From NCBI RefSeq assembly GCF_001305855.1, contig NZ_LIXZ01000003.1, positions 124,001 through 188,000 on the forward strand: a stretch of DNA of 64,000 nt, written 5' to 3'. Below, piece by piece: positions 35,550-44,439 of the stretch. The DNA is from Rossellomorea vietnamensis. Its GTDB lineage: Bacteria; Bacillota; Bacilli; Bacillales; Bacillaceae_B. Under the pieces are notes generated by a model. It saw only the letters and a program-made list of their open reading frames with translations, was not told where the DNA came from and ran no database searches. Positions within the stretch are counted from its first letter, which is position 1; the number at the start of each line of letters is the position of its first letter. Both the position numbers and the translations under genes were made by a program.

Positions 35550-36935
35550 TTACATAAAGAAAAAGTGCGCCAGTAACGCGACGATTGGTAATGTGATGAT
35601 GGTTCGTTGGATGAAGATGATAAAGAGATCCAGGAAGCTAATCGGAATTTTAGATTTGATTAATAGAATCCCGATTTCAGACATGTAGATTAATTGAGTC
35701 AAAGACATGGCCGCGATTACAAATCTCGTTAACTCGCTTTCGATCCCGCTACCCACCACTGCAGGCAGGAACATATCGGCAAACCCGACGATCATCGCAG
35801 GGGCAGCATCAGCAGCCTGCGGGATTTGCAATAGCTCAAGGAGTGGAACAACCGGGTAAGCAAGTATATCAAAAACCGGTGTGTATTCTGCCACGACTAA
35901 AGCAAGCGTCCCAAGGGCCATGACGAGTGGAATGAGTCCGAACCAGATATCAAAGACGTTTTGCAATCCTTTTTTGGTCACTTCCCCGACACTTTTCACT
36001 TCAGATGCTTTTTCCACGGCTTTTTCGAAGCCCCATTGAAAACGGGAAACATTTTCAGGTACCGTTTCAGAGATTTGCATACCGACGGGCTCATAGTATG
36101 TGTCTTTTTTACGGGAAAGAGGCGGGATGCGCGGGCAAATCACCGCTGCTGCGATCCCTGCGATGACGACCGTTCCGTATAATTGCACAAACATGGACTC
36201 CAAACCTATGAAACTGACGATCACGAGACTGAAAGCGATGGAAGCAACAGAGAAGTTGGTGGCAATGACCGCAGCTTCCCGTTTTGTGTAGTAGCCCTCT
36301 TCAAATTGTTTCGTTGTAATGAGGACCCCGACCGTCCCACTCCCCATCCAGGAAGCCAGAGCATCAATGGAAGACCGTCCCGGCAGCTGGAACAAAGGCT
36401 TCATGATCTTTTGCAGCAGTGTCCCGAAGAAGTCCATCAGTCCAAAATCCAATAAAAGGGGCATCAATAAACCTGCAAACAAAAACCATGTGGTCAAAAC
36501 AGGGACTAACGAATACAGAACCGTGCCGCCTGTATAGTCGGATATGATCCATTCAGGACCGATTCCGTTTACGGTCATGATGGCAAAGACTGATCCGATG
36601 ACACGGATGGTGATCCAGAACGCACCTACATCAAAAAGCCCTTTTAGAAATGGTTGTGAGACGATCCACTTCGGTTGAAGAAGTTTTGTATAAATGGCCA
36701 TGAGAGCGGATAGTCCAAAAATGATCGTCATGAATAATGGCAATACTCCTTCTAACATCCCCTGAAAATAAGAAGCAAAGATCCCGACCCCGATCGTCAT
36801 GTTCCCTTCGTATGTCACAGGGACCAAAAACAGCAATACTCCTATTAAGGAAGGAATGATAAACTTCATTGCTTCCCTGGTTGATCTCCCGGACCGGGTT
36901 TGTAACTGACTGACATTTTGTTTCCCAACCTCCAT
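35550..36935 (-). CDS. YjiH-family membrane transporter
   Basis: 461 residues from an ATG with AAGGGGTG; nine or more hydrophobic helices. The sequence shows the YjiH-family (nucleoside recognition/GATE-type) pattern, with [24 protein letters not shown] and [16 protein letters not shown]. Substrates of the family are not settled. It is the first gene after a very clear sigma-54 promoter and is followed by the aminotransferase gene, so import of an amino compound as carbon or nitrogen source is a reasonable inference. Confidence 0.82.
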   Translation of the reverse strand: MEVGKQNVSQLQTRSGRSTREAMKFIIPSLIGVLLFLVPVTYEGNMTIGVGIFASYFQGMLEGVLPLFMTIIFGLSALMAIYTKLLQPKWIVSQPFLKGLFDVGAFWITIRVIGSVFAIMTVNGIGPEWIISDYTGGTVLYSLVPVLTTWFLFAGLLMPLLLDFGLMDFFGTLLQKIMKPLFQLPGRSSIDALASWMGSGTVGVLITTKQFEEGYYTKREAAVIATNFSVASIAFSLVIVSFIGLESMFVQLYGTVVIAGIAAAVICPRIPPLSRKKDTYYEPVGMQISETVPENVSRFQWGFEKAVEKASEVKSVGEVTKKGLQNVFDIWFGLIPLVMALGTLALVVAEYTPVFDILAYPVVPLLELLQIPQAADAAPAMIVGFADMFLPAVVGSGIESELTRFVIAAMSLTQLIYMSEIGILLIKSKIPISFLDLFIIFIQRTIITLPIVALLAHFFFM

Positions 36936-36988
36936 TGTCAAACACCCCTTTGAAATGATTCATTTATCCTTCTATTCACTTAAGAACC

Positions 36989-37005
36989 TGCAAGTATCAT
37001 GCCAA
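36989..37005 (-). promoter_or_regulatory. Sigma-54 (-24/-12) promoter of yjiH-aminotransferase
   Basis: On the minus strand TTGGCATGATACTTGCA matches the SigL/RpoN consensus YTGGCAYGRNNNTTGCW at every fixed position. It ends 54 bases before the transporter start codon and begins five bases after the end of the activator gene. Confidence 0.9.
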
Positions 37006-37009
37006 TTTT

Positions 37010-38389
37010 TTATCCAATGCTGTATTTTTTCATTTTTCTGACTACTGAAGGCTGACTGATCCCAAGATTTTGTGCCATGAGAGTCGTCGTTTTATACTGA
37101 TGCCTCGCTTTCTTCAGCACCTGCTCTTCAACCGCTTCAAGAATATCTTTTAGTGATTGTCCTTCACGGTCAAACGCTGAAAGATCACCACTATGTTTTA
37201 TGTATCGACCCGGAAGGTTCTCCATCTCAATGATCTGCCTTGAGGATGTGACAATCAGCCTCTCGATCAGATTCATCAACTCCCTGACATTCCCTTTCCA
37301 CTCCTGAATGAGAAGCTGGTGAATGATCCCTTCATCCAAGGTCCTTCGGCGCTGATATTTCTCACAAAAATACCCTACAAAATAATCGATCATTGAAATA
37401 ATATCCGAGGTCCGCTCCCTTAAAGGCGGGATGGTGATGGGAACGACATTCAGACGAAAGAATAGATCCTGCCTGAATTCCCTGTTCTCCACGGCCATCT
37501 CCAAATCCCTGTTTGTCGCTGCCAGGACCCGAAAGTCCACCTTCCTTTGCTTCGTACCGCCTACCCGGTAAAATTGTTTCTCTTGGATGAATTTTAAGAT
37601 TTTCACTTGATTGGGTTGTGACAGCTCCCCGATTTCATCGAGAAACAGAGTCCCTCCTTCTGCAAGTTCAGCCAATCCTACCTTCCCCTTGCGATCCGCC
37701 CCCGTGAACGAGCCGGGTTCATACCCGAAGAACTCAGCTTCAAATAAGGATTCCGGTATCGCACCGCAATTGACCTCAATGAAAGGTCCCCCTTTTCTTT
37801 GGCTTTTATTATGGATGAATTTCGCAATATGGGACTTGCCGACACCGGATTCCCCCAGCAACAGGACATTCACATCCACTTCCGCCACTTGCAGGGCCAT
37901 CTGGAGAACCCTCTTCATCTCATCACTTGTGGCAATGATCCCTTCAGAATAATAATGACGGCTCCTGAGGATTTCAAGTTCGCTTTTCACCCGTTCCATC
38001 TCATCTTCCATGTCCTCTAAGTATTTCTTCATATTCAATAATTCCGTTACGTCATGTGAATAGCTGACGATCCGTACAAGCTCTCCATTTTCATGGAAAA
38101 CAGGGATCCCTGTCACCAGAAGCTTTTTCCCGTCTTTACTTGTCTGCACCAACGTAATTTTCTTTTTTTCCTTTAAAACGAGTGGAGTCAAAATGGGGGT
38201 GAAGATTCCCTCTCTCTCAAGATCATAGACGGATTTCCCTACCATATCCTCTGATTTTACGTTATAAATGCCACCAGTCGCCTCACTGACTTTCAAAATG
38301 ATCCCGTCTGTATTCGTTACTAAAATATCGTCCTGCAATGAGTGAAGAATGGCTTCGTTTTCATTCCAACTTTTTTTCGTCTCAGTCAT
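37010..38389 (-). CDS. Sigma-54-dependent activator with PAS sensor domain
   Basis: 459 residues. A PAS domain covers about 10-115 (LQDDILVTNTDGIILKVS, then GIPVFHENGELVRIVSYSHD), followed by a coiled linker, the AAA+ domain with Walker A GESGVGKS at 179-186 and the sigma-54 contact loop GSFTGA at 226-231 (GAFTGA variant), and a C-terminal Fis-type helix-turn-helix (MAQNLGISQPSVVRKMKK). It probably turns on the sigma-54 promoter just downstream when the PAS domain binds its ligand. ATG with GGAAGG; the frame can extend to a TTG at 38425. Confidence 0.92.
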   Translation of the reverse strand: MTETKKSWNENEAILHSLQDDILVTNTDGIILKVSEATGGIYNVKSEDMVGKSVYDLEREGIFTPILTPLVLKEKKKITLVQTSKDGKKLLVTGIPVFHENGELVRIVSYSHDVTELLNMKKYLEDMEDEMERVKSELEILRSRHYYSEGIIATSDEMKRVLQMALQVAEVDVNVLLLGESGVGKSHIAKFIHNKSQRKGGPFIEVNCGAIPESLFEAEFFGYEPGSFTGADRKGKVGLAELAEGGTLFLDEIGELSQPNQVKILKFIQEKQFYRVGGTKQRKVDFRVLAATNRDLEMAVENREFRQDLFFRLNVVPITIPPLRERTSDIISMIDYFVGYFCEKYQRRRTLDEGIIHQLLIQEWKGNVRELMNLIERLIVTSSRQIIEMENLPGRYIKHSGDLSAFDREGQSLKDILEAVEEQVLKKARHQYKTTTLMAQNLGISQPSVVRKMKKYSIG

Positions 38390-38479
38390 CCCGGTCAGTC
38401 CTTCCCACTTCCTTGGTTTATTCAATTATGAATAATTCCGCTGAATTTTTTTATATTAATCCATTTATACCAGACTATT

Positions 38480-38526
38480 TTGACTTTTTATACATTTTTG
38501 AATAATTTATTTAAAAATGTATAAAA
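38480..38526 (+). promoter_or_regulatory. Putative kynU promoter with 14-bp inverted repeat
   Basis: TTGACT (38480-38485) could be a -35 box with a weak TAATTT -10 box 17 bases on. Directly overlapping them, TTTTATACATTTTT (38486-38499) and AAAAATGTATAAAA (38513-38526) are perfect inverted repeats with a 13-base centre. The repeat may be an operator for the divergent regulator or another repressor; its A+T richness leaves some chance of coincidence. Confidence 0.45.
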
Positions 38527-38612
38527 GAACTCCCCCTCTTACGGAACAATTATTTTACTATTCAAATCATTTCGATTATGATTTTGGTAAGACTGTGAAA
38601 GGTGGGATAGGG

Positions 38613-39890
38613 ATGACACATACATTGACGTTGGAACATGCCAAAGAGATGGATAAACTGGATATGCTTTCTCATTTCCGAAAGGAATTCTACATAAAGG
38701 AAGATCATTATTATATGGACGGGAACTCCTTGGGCCTGTTGTCGAAGCGAGCCGAGGAGTCGCTTTTGACTTCATTGAATGATTGGAAGGAGCACGGCAT
38801 CGACGGCTGGATGGACGGACAGGAGCCGTGGTTCTATTATTCTGAGAAGCTTGGAGAAATGACGGCTCCTTTAGTGGGTGCTGAGAAGGAAGAAGTCATT
38901 GTGACTGGTTCCATCACGACGAATCTTCATCAGTTACTGGCCACATTCTATCAACCTCACGGAAAACGAACGAAGATTCTGGCAGATGAACTGACTTTCC
39001 CGTCGGATATTTACGCGGTTCAAAGTCAGCTGGAATTAAAGGGGTATTCCCCTGACGAACATTTGGTCCAGGTGAAAAGCAGGGATGGGTACACCCTGAG
39101 TGAGGAAGACATCATTCTTCAGATGACCGATGAGATCGCCCTTATCCTATTACCTTCCGTCCTTTACCGAAGCGGGCAGCTGCTGGATATCAAACGCTTG
39201 ACGAAGGAAGCCCATAAACGTGATATTGTCATCGGATTCGACCTCGCTCATTCGATCGGGGCCCTCCCTCATCAGCTGCACGAAGATGGGGTGGACTTTG
39301 CGGTGTGGTGCAATTACAAATACTTAAACAGCGGACCTGGTGGGGTCGGGGGATTGTTCGTCCACAACCGGCACAAAGGGAAAAAGCCCGGTCTTTCCGG
39401 CTGGTTCAGTTCCCGGAAAGATGCGCAGTTTGATATGGATCATACGCTCTCTCATGCCGATTCTGCCGGAGCATTCCAAATCGGGACCCCCCATATTTTG
39501 AGCAGCGCCCCCCTCCTAGGCTCCCTCCAGATGTTTGAAGAAGCCGGGATGGAGAATCTGAGAAAGAAATCCCTGTCACTTACAAGATTCATGATGGATG
39601 TATTCCAACAGGAGCTTAAAGGATATGGGTTTACCATCTGCAATCCCCTTGAAGATGATCGCCGGGGCGGACATATCAGTCTGCAGCATGAAGAAGCGGC
39701 AAGAATCTGCAAAGCCTTGAAAGCAAACAGGGTGACACCTGACTTCCGGGCACCGAATGTGATCCGGCTGGCACCGGTGGCTCTTTACTCGTCGTACGAA
39801 GATGTATGGAAGACGATCCACATCTTGAAGAACATCATGGAAAAAGAAGAATACAAGCAGTTTGAAAATACGCGGAATGTTGTCGCTTAA
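38613..39890 (+). CDS. kynU: Kynureninase
   Basis: 425 residues from the ATG with AAAGGTGGGATAGGG; the frame can begin at 38517 but without a site. PLP-binding pieces are intact: FDLAHSIGA with Asp210 and [11 protein letters not shown] with Lys236, as in kynureninases, plus [15 protein letters not shown]. It splits kynurenine into anthranilate and alanine. It is followed 21 bases later by kynB. No tryptophan dioxygenase gene (kynA) is in this window, unlike common kynAB-U clusters. Confidence 0.93.
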   Translation: MTHTLTLEHAKEMDKLDMLSHFRKEFYIKEDHYYMDGNSLGLLSKRAEESLLTSLNDWKEHGIDGWMDGQEPWFYYSEKLGEMTAPLVGAEKEEVIVTGSITTNLHQLLATFYQPHGKRTKILADELTFPSDIYAVQSQLELKGYSPDEHLVQVKSRDGYTLSEEDIILQMTDEIALILLPSVLYRSGQLLDIKRLTKEAHKRDIVIGFDLAHSIGALPHQLHEDGVDFAVWCNYKYLNSGPGGVGGLFVHNRHKGKKPGLSGWFSSRKDAQFDMDHTLSHADSAGAFQIGTPHILSSAPLLGSLQMFEEAGMENLRKKSLSLTRFMMDVFQQELKGYGFTICNPLEDDRRGGHISLQHEEAARICKALKANRVTPDFRAPNVIRLAPVALYSSYEDVWKTIHILKNIMEKEEYKQFENTRNVVA

Positions 39891-39911
39891 CACGGAAAGG
39901 AAGAGGCAATC

Positions 39912-40535
39912 ATGAAAATGATCGATATTTCAAGACCCCTGCATAATGAAACGCCTGTTTGGCCGGGAGACACGCCTTTTTCCTTCTCCTTGAATTGGAC
40001 GAAGGAAGAAACGGGATCCGTCAATGTCGGCCAGCTGACCATGAGTTCCCATACCGGCACCCATGTGGATGCTCCCTTCCATTTTGACAGTGACGGGAAC
40101 CGGATCCTCGATATGCCCCTGGAACGTTTTATGGGACCGGCCATCGTGGTTTCGTTGGAGGGTACTCCGGAAATCAGTCCTGAACGATTAAGGAAGATCG
40201 ACTTTACGGATGTCAAAAAAGTTCTGTTTAAAACCAATGCCTGGAGTGATCCAAATCGATTCCCCGGGCAGATCCCCCCTATCCCGAAGGAACTTGCCCC
40301 TTTTTTAAAGGAAAAGGGCATTGATCTGATCGGGGTGGATCTTCCCTCTGTTGATCCTTTGGACAGCAAGGAATTGGAAGCCCATCACTCTCTGCGAAAA
40401 CATGACATCGGGATTCTCGAAGGGATCGACCTTACCCATGTAACACCCGGAATATACGAACTGATAGCCCTCCCCCTCCCACTTAAAGAAGGGGATGGTT
40501 CCCCGGTTCGTGCCGTTTTGATTGACCGCACGTAA
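39912..40535 (+). CDS. kynB: Kynurenine formamidase (cyclase family)
   Basis: 207 residues, the standard length. The metal motif HxGTHxDxPxH is at residues 47-57 (SSHTGTHVDAPFHF), with DISRPLHNETPVWPGD at the start and GVDLPSVDPLDSKELEAHHSL later. It converts N-formylkynurenine to kynurenine. With kynU this gives the steps from formylkynurenine to anthranilate. GAAAGGAAGAGG precedes the ATG. Confidence 0.93.
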   Translation: MKMIDISRPLHNETPVWPGDTPFSFSLNWTKEETGSVNVGQLTMSSHTGTHVDAPFHFDSDGNRILDMPLERFMGPAIVVSLEGTPEISPERLRKIDFTDVKKVLFKTNAWSDPNRFPGQIPPIPKELAPFLKEKGIDLIGVDLPSVDPLDSKELEAHHSLRKHDIGILEGIDLTHVTPGIYELIALPLPLKEGDGSPVRAVLIDRT

Positions 40536-40649
40536 AATCGCGAACCTTTTGTCCTTCTGGTCGAATATATCTCCACTCCTTTTTCATAGACTGATAGTAG
40601 ACGTATAGCATCATGTACATGAAAGAGTCGGAAAAAAGGAGTGGGGCTT

Positions 40650-40787
40650 ATGGGAATCACCATCACCATCGGTTTTATCGTGATACTTGGAATGATCATG
40701 GGTATACTTATTTATTTTTTAAGACAGGCTTTGGATTCGAATGATTCGAAGAAGGTTGATTCGCGTGATGATCATTTTTCGCAGTGA
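40650..40787 (+). CDS. Small single-span membrane protein of unknown function
   Basis: 45 residues with AAAGGAGTGGGG just ahead of the ATG. One hydrophobic helix (about residues 3-23) is followed by a charged tail starting LRQALDSNDSKK and ending DDHFSQ. No family is recognised. It ends 30 bases before a strong terminator, so it is a complete small unit. Confidence 0.6.
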   Translation: MGITITIGFIVILGMIMGILIYFLRQALDSNDSKKVDSRDDHFSQ

Positions 40788-40816
40788 CGGGTCGGTTTAT
40801 TGACGAGACAAACCGC

Positions 40817-40864
40817 AAAAAAGCCCCGGCATCCTGACAATTTCAGGACGCCGGGGCTTTTTTT
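40817..40864. terminator. Strong bidirectional terminator
   Basis: AAAAAGCCCCGGC-TCCTGA and its complement around CAATT, with A and T runs on both sides; it closes both the small membrane protein gene and the helicase gene, overlapping the helicase stop codon. Confidence 0.95.
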
Positions 40865-43112
40865 ATTCGATAATGTCCTTTTCTCCCAGTTTCATCGGGC
40901 TTGAACAAAGGGGACAAACTTTGGATTCGGTATCTTCATGGGTTTCCGGCCTCTGCCAGGCAATGCACTCAGAGCTTGTGCACACCCAGGCAAGAATCTT
41001 ACTCACCTTTCCAACTCTCGCCTTTTTAGATGGTCTCGGTTCAGCGTGTGGCGTCTGTTTGAATAAGTCCGAAATAAAACGCGAGCTCTTCCGCTGTTCG
41101 CCTTGATAATAAGCTGGGGAAGAAATGAATAATTTCTCTTTTGCCCTCGTGATGGCTACATAGGCTAGGCGCCTTTCTTCCTCGACTGCACCTGTCATCT
41201 TCTCCTTCTGGTTCGGGTCCTTATACACCTTATCCTCGAGCTTATTGGCATTAAGGGCTGAACTGTGGGGAAGGTTCCCTTCGATGGCTCCGATTAAAAA
41301 CACGACGGGGAACTCAAGACCCTTTGAGCGGTGAATCGTCATGAGGGAAACACTGTTTGTGTCTTTGTTCCTTCTTTGATTCGAATAGATTTCCTCATAC
41401 TTCGCTTTCATCTCATCAATAAAGGTAATGAAGCTTGAAATCGTATCAAAGCGCTTTGCCGAGCCTTCAAGCTCGTCCAGCATTTCTTTAATGAGCTCCT
41501 TCTGTTCGGTCACCACATGAGATTCCTGGGCGTCGATGTACTGGTGATAGAATTCCTTCCGGATGCGTTTGATGGCACTTTCCGGTGACTGGTCACCGAT
41601 CTCCTTCAGGAACTTCATCCGTTCTTTCACATTCTTCACCTGGAAAGGCTTCAAACCGGATAAAGTCGTTAAGTGAATGAGGGGATATTTCTTCCGCTCT
41701 TTCTGTTCTTCTTCCAGGATGTGAGCCATTCCCCGGTCCCTTCGGATAAAAAGGGTGGGCAGCAGTGATTCCATGGCCGAGAAATTTCTCGGGACGATCG
41801 ATAATCGCAAGTAGTCCACCACGGGTTTCACGGTCCAGTTATCATAGAATAGGGAATCCTTTTGATTGTATGGTGTGAAGGGAATCTCCTTTAACAGGAG
41901 CTGCTCGAAGACGGCACGCCCACTGCTCATCGTACGGTGGAGAATCGTCATATCCCCATAACCATACCCTTCATCCAGTAATCTTTGAATCTCTTCAGTG
42001 ATCCAGACGGCTTCTTCATCGGCTGTCGCGGGTCTTGAATAGAGAGGCTTCTGTCCCTCCACTTTTGTGGCAATCAGCTCTTTTTTCCGCCGGTGGTCAT
42101 TCCGCCCGATGACTTCATTCCCGAGTCCGATGATATAAGCGTCTGACCGGTAGTTTTCTTTCAGGGTCACGACTTTGGCATCGGGAAACTCCTCATCAAA
42201 ATCCAGAATGAATTCGTTCCGGGCGCCGTTAAAGGTGTAAATGGTTTGATCATCATCCCCGACCACGAACAAATTCCGATGAGCCGCAATCAATTTGATC
42301 AGCTCATATTGTACCAGATTCGTATCCTGGAATTCGTCGACCATCACATACTGGAAACGGTGCTGAAGGGAAGTCAGCAGATTCGGGTTCCCCAGTAATA
42401 GTTGATACGCCTCTGTCAAAATATCATCAAAATCCATCTTATGATTCATGCGCTTCCACTCTTCATATTTTAAGAGGATGCTTCTCACTTCTTTTTCTGA
42501 CTTCGACTTCTCAGGGAGCTCCCGTATATCTTTCTGATTCAGCTTATAATGAGAAAGCTTGGCAAGGAGCGTCTCGGAGTCATACGGATCGTATATATTC
42601 ATTTCTCTCTGGATCTGTTTTAAAATGATTTGTTTATAGCGCTCGTTCCCGATCACTTCCTGTGTGTAATGACGGGATCTGAGTAAATAGAGGAACAGGG
42701 CATGAAACGTGCTGGCATGAACCTGTCCACCATGCTCTGCTCCCGGAAGCCTTGCAATCCGCTGCTTCATTTCTTCAGAGGCTTTCTTGGTGAATGTGAC
42801 AAGCAAAATATTTCTCGGCTGAATATTTTTCACGGCCATCAAGTAGCCTGCACGACAGACAAGTACCGTCGTCTTTCCCGTTCCCGCTCCTGCAAGGGTC
42901 AAGCAGGGCCCTTTTACATGACGGACTGCTTCAATCTGAGCCGCATTCAGATGAATGCCCGCTTCCTCCATCGTCCGAAAGAAAAAAGCATCCTCATCAC
43001 GGGAGGATATCAGCTGCTTCGTGGTCTCTCCCTTATGGAGCGGGGCCACGGGGATCTCTTTCTTATCTGCTTCATATGGGTAAATGGAATAGTTGGATAA
43101 TACTTTATTCAA
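40863..43112 (-). CDS. UvrD/Rep-family DNA helicase, YjcD-like, with C-terminal Cys4 motif
   Basis: 749 residues. Motif I AGAGTGKTT at 74-82, motif II VMVDEFQDTN, the VVGDDDQTIYTFNGA block and VSLMTIHRSKGLEFPVVFL are all intact, so it should be an active 3'-5' helicase. After the helicase core is a basic linker and a probable zinc-binding end with cysteines 711, 716, 733 and 736. Length and the Cys-containing tail resemble YjcD of Bacillus subtilis. It acts in DNA repair or replication restart by family knowledge. Confidence 0.88.
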   Translation of the reverse strand: MNKVLSNYSIYPYEADKKEIPVAPLHKGETTKQLISSRDEDAFFFRTMEEAGIHLNAAQIEAVRHVKGPCLTLAGAGTGKTTVLVCRAGYLMAVKNIQPRNILLVTFTKKASEEMKQRIARLPGAEHGGQVHASTFHALFLYLLRSRHYTQEVIGNERYKQIILKQIQREMNIYDPYDSETLLAKLSHYKLNQKDIRELPEKSKSEKEVRSILLKYEEWKRMNHKMDFDDILTEAYQLLLGNPNLLTSLQHRFQYVMVDEFQDTNLVQYELIKLIAAHRNLFVVGDDDQTIYTFNGARNEFILDFDEEFPDAKVVTLKENYRSDAYIIGLGNEVIGRNDHRRKKELIATKVEGQKPLYSRPATADEEAVWITEEIQRLLDEGYGYGDMTILHRTMSSGRAVFEQLLLKEIPFTPYNQKDSLFYDNWTVKPVVDYLRLSIVPRNFSAMESLLPTLFIRRDRGMAHILEEEQKERKKYPLIHLTTLSGLKPFQVKNVKERMKFLKEIGDQSPESAIKRIRKEFYHQYIDAQESHVVTEQKELIKEMLDELEGSAKRFDTISSFITFIDEMKAKYEEIYSNQRRNKDTNSVSLMTIHRSKGLEFPVVFLIGAIEGNLPHSSALNANKLEDKVYKDPNQKEKMTGAVEEERRLAYVAITRAKEKLFISSPAYYQGEQRKSSRFISDLFKQTPHAEPRPSKKARVGKVSKILAWVCTSSECIAWQRPETHEDTESKVCPLCSSPMKLGEKDIIE

Positions 43113-43227
43113 AGCTCATTCTCCTAGCTTTTCTTTACGATTCATAACCTTCTCATCATAACAAGAGCCCTTCGTGAATAGCAATGACAATCTCAGGTCG
43201 AAAGGTAAAGACCACCCGATATGAAAA

Positions 43228-43305
43228 TACTGTTAAACGATTGTTTAATCCCCCGAACCCTAGTAGAATAAATGTTTTGAAACACTAATCAAACGTTTGT
43301 TTAAA
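43228..43305. promoter_or_regulatory. Two operator-like palindromes between helicase and small ORF
   Basis: TTAAACGATTGTTTAA (43233-43248) is a perfect palindrome with a four-base centre, and TCAAACGTTTGTTTAA (43289-43304) contains the perfect CAAACGTTTG. Their centres are 54 bp apart. Both look like TetR-family operators. The second lies in the 17-base spacer of a possible promoter TTGAAA/TTTAAA (43278-43306) pointing to the small ORF. No TetR gene is nearby. Confidence 0.5.
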
Positions 43306-43370
43306 TCCAATATGCTCCACAAGGATTAATAGATTGAAAGAAAAGGTAATAGAACACTAGGTGATAAACA

Positions 43371-43604
43371 ATGAAACTAACAAAATGGGGCTTTACCCGC
43401 TTCAACAGCATAAAAGCAGAATTCGACCACTTCCCCCACTCCCTTGTCATCCTAAGAAAAATCAGAAACTACTACTTCATAAACAAAATCCACTGGTCCC
43501 ACCTCGACCCCGTAGTAGAAACGCAACATCTCGAAGAAATGGAACTCTTGGTGAATAAGGAAATGGATTTGGAGGAGAATTATCTTAATAGGAGATTGGA
43601 TTAA
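43371..43604 (+). CDS. Small basic protein of unknown function
   Basis: 77 residues starting MKLTKWGFTRFNSIKAEFDH, with an AGGTGAT box nine bases upstream. It is rich in aromatic and basic residues with a Glu-rich C-terminal helix and has no membrane segment. I do not recognise it. Its base use (many ACC and CTC codons beside A-rich ones) differs little from its neighbours. A possible promoter and operators lie ahead of it. Confidence 0.45.
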   Translation: MKLTKWGFTRFNSIKAEFDHFPHSLVILRKIRNYYFINKIHWSHLDPVVETQHLEEMELLVNKEMDLEENYLNRRLD

Positions 43605-43698
43605 GGGATTTTTGGAAGTTATGCTCAAAATTTTTTAAAAAGAATTTAGTGTTACACCTTTCAATTCTTTATAAGTGTTACTTAATGAAGAAGCACAG

Positions 43699-43830
43699 AG
43701 TGGATTGAAGCGGAAGGTGCTCGACTCCGGCGGGGAAAGCTGGACAGGTGAGACCCCGCAGGCGAAGCCGAGGAGGCTCACCGCCAGCCCCGCGGAAAGC
43801 GAGCACCTGCAGCGAAAAGGAACGGTCTAC
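43699..43830. repeat. Dispersed Bacillaceae repeat, about 130 bp, foldable
   Basis: The block begins AGTGGATTGAAGCGGAAGGT and ends CGAGCACCTGCAGCGAAA. Its arms AGGTGCTCG and CGAGCACCT close the whole element; inside, GGTGAG pairs with CTCACC and GGCGGGG with CCCCGCGG. It is far richer in G+C than its surroundings. From memory, very similar sequences occur many times in intergenic regions of Bacillus, Geobacillus and Oceanobacillus genomes, without an agreed function. It may be a mobile miniature element or a structured RNA. Confidence 0.75.
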
Positions 43831-44049
43831 ATAAATATGAATCACTCATTCAACGACCATCCCCCAAGGTTTTAACAAGGAATTTTAAAAAAACAAGAAA
43901 AATTAAGATAAAGCAAGATAACCGCCCATTTCAATTCAAAAACCACCCAAAATCGCACTATATTGATTATTCTGAACATTTGCATTAATTTTATAATTTG
44001 TTAATATATAATTAATAAATGATTTACAAAACAACCTTTAAAGGAAGGC

Positions 44050-44150
44050 GTGATTCCAATGAAGTGAGCTAGCAAAGCGTGTCAGCATCACATCTCGCTT
44101 TTGAGATCGGCCCGTGAAAACTGATTTCAAGATGTGTGGACATGCGGGAA
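44050..44150 (+). ncRNA. Structured RNA, tandem unit 1
   Basis: Stems seen: P1 GTGAT/ATCAC (44050-44054 with 44087-44091); P2 GCTAGC/GTCAGC (44068-44073 with 44081-44086); P4 GAGATCGG/CTGATTTC (44103-44110 with 44121-44128) with loop CCCGTGAAAA; P5 ATGT/ACAT (44132-44135 with 44140-44143); then GCGGGAA, whose CGGG can pair with the CCCG of the P4 loop as a pseudoknot. GATTCCAATGAAG and the P4 loop are identical in unit 2 while stems differ in a compensatory way. G-T pairs in P2 and P4 are allowed only if the + strand is transcribed. Family not recognised. Confidence 0.75.
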
Positions 44151-44171
44151 TGCGCAATCTTATTTCAGGAG

Positions 44172-44270
44172 ATGATTCCAATGAAGAGTGTAAGCGAAGC
44201 ATGCTAACATCATGATACGCAAGAAGATAGCCCGTGAAAACTATCTTCGTAACATGTGGGCGTGTGGGAA
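44172..44270 (+). ncRNA. Structured RNA, tandem unit 2
   Basis: Same fold as unit 1 with changed stem bases: P1 ATGAT/ATCAT (44172-44176 with 44209-44213); P2 GTAAGC/GCTAAC (44190-44195 with 44203-44208); P4 GAAGATAG/CTATCTTC (44223-44230 with 44241-44248), same loop CCCGTGAAAA; P5 ACATG/CGTGT (44252-44256 with 44261-44265); then GGGAA, able to pair with the loop CCC. Offset from unit 1 is 122 bases. No gene follows on the + strand, so a cis-acting riboswitch is not supported here; a trans-acting RNA or a relic is possible. Confidence 0.75.
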
Positions 44271-44396
44271 AATCAGCGGAAAGTGAAAATAAACTAATAA
44301 ACCATGCAAGACCATTAATTTAATTGTTAAATGAATGTTACGTATGTGTATTAGTAAGAAAGGATAGTAAAGTTAATTGAATAAGATTTACTTAAG

Positions 44397-44439
44397 TTAA
44401 GGCGCTGTTTATGTGGTATAGGCATAAGCAGCGTCTTAA
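44397..44439. terminator. Long hairpin at the end of the GNAT gene
   Basis: TTAAGGCGCTGTTTATG and its complement (two mismatches) pair around nine bases, eight bases after the GNAT stop codon. T runs are weak on both sides, so it may act as terminator in either direction only partly. Confidence 0.65.

Noticed and set aside
43675-43875. 66-codon frame over the G+C-rich repeat
   Set aside because: Its frame is open only because of the repeat's composition; no ribosome site, and similar blocks elsewhere are non-coding.
44092-44107. ATCTC/GAGAT stem in RNA unit 1
   Set aside because: It competes with P4 and has no equivalent in unit 2, so it is not supported by covariation.
44050-44270. Riboswitch for a downstream gene
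   Set aside because: The next gene is on the opposite strand and no + strand ORF follows; no match to any riboswitch core I know.
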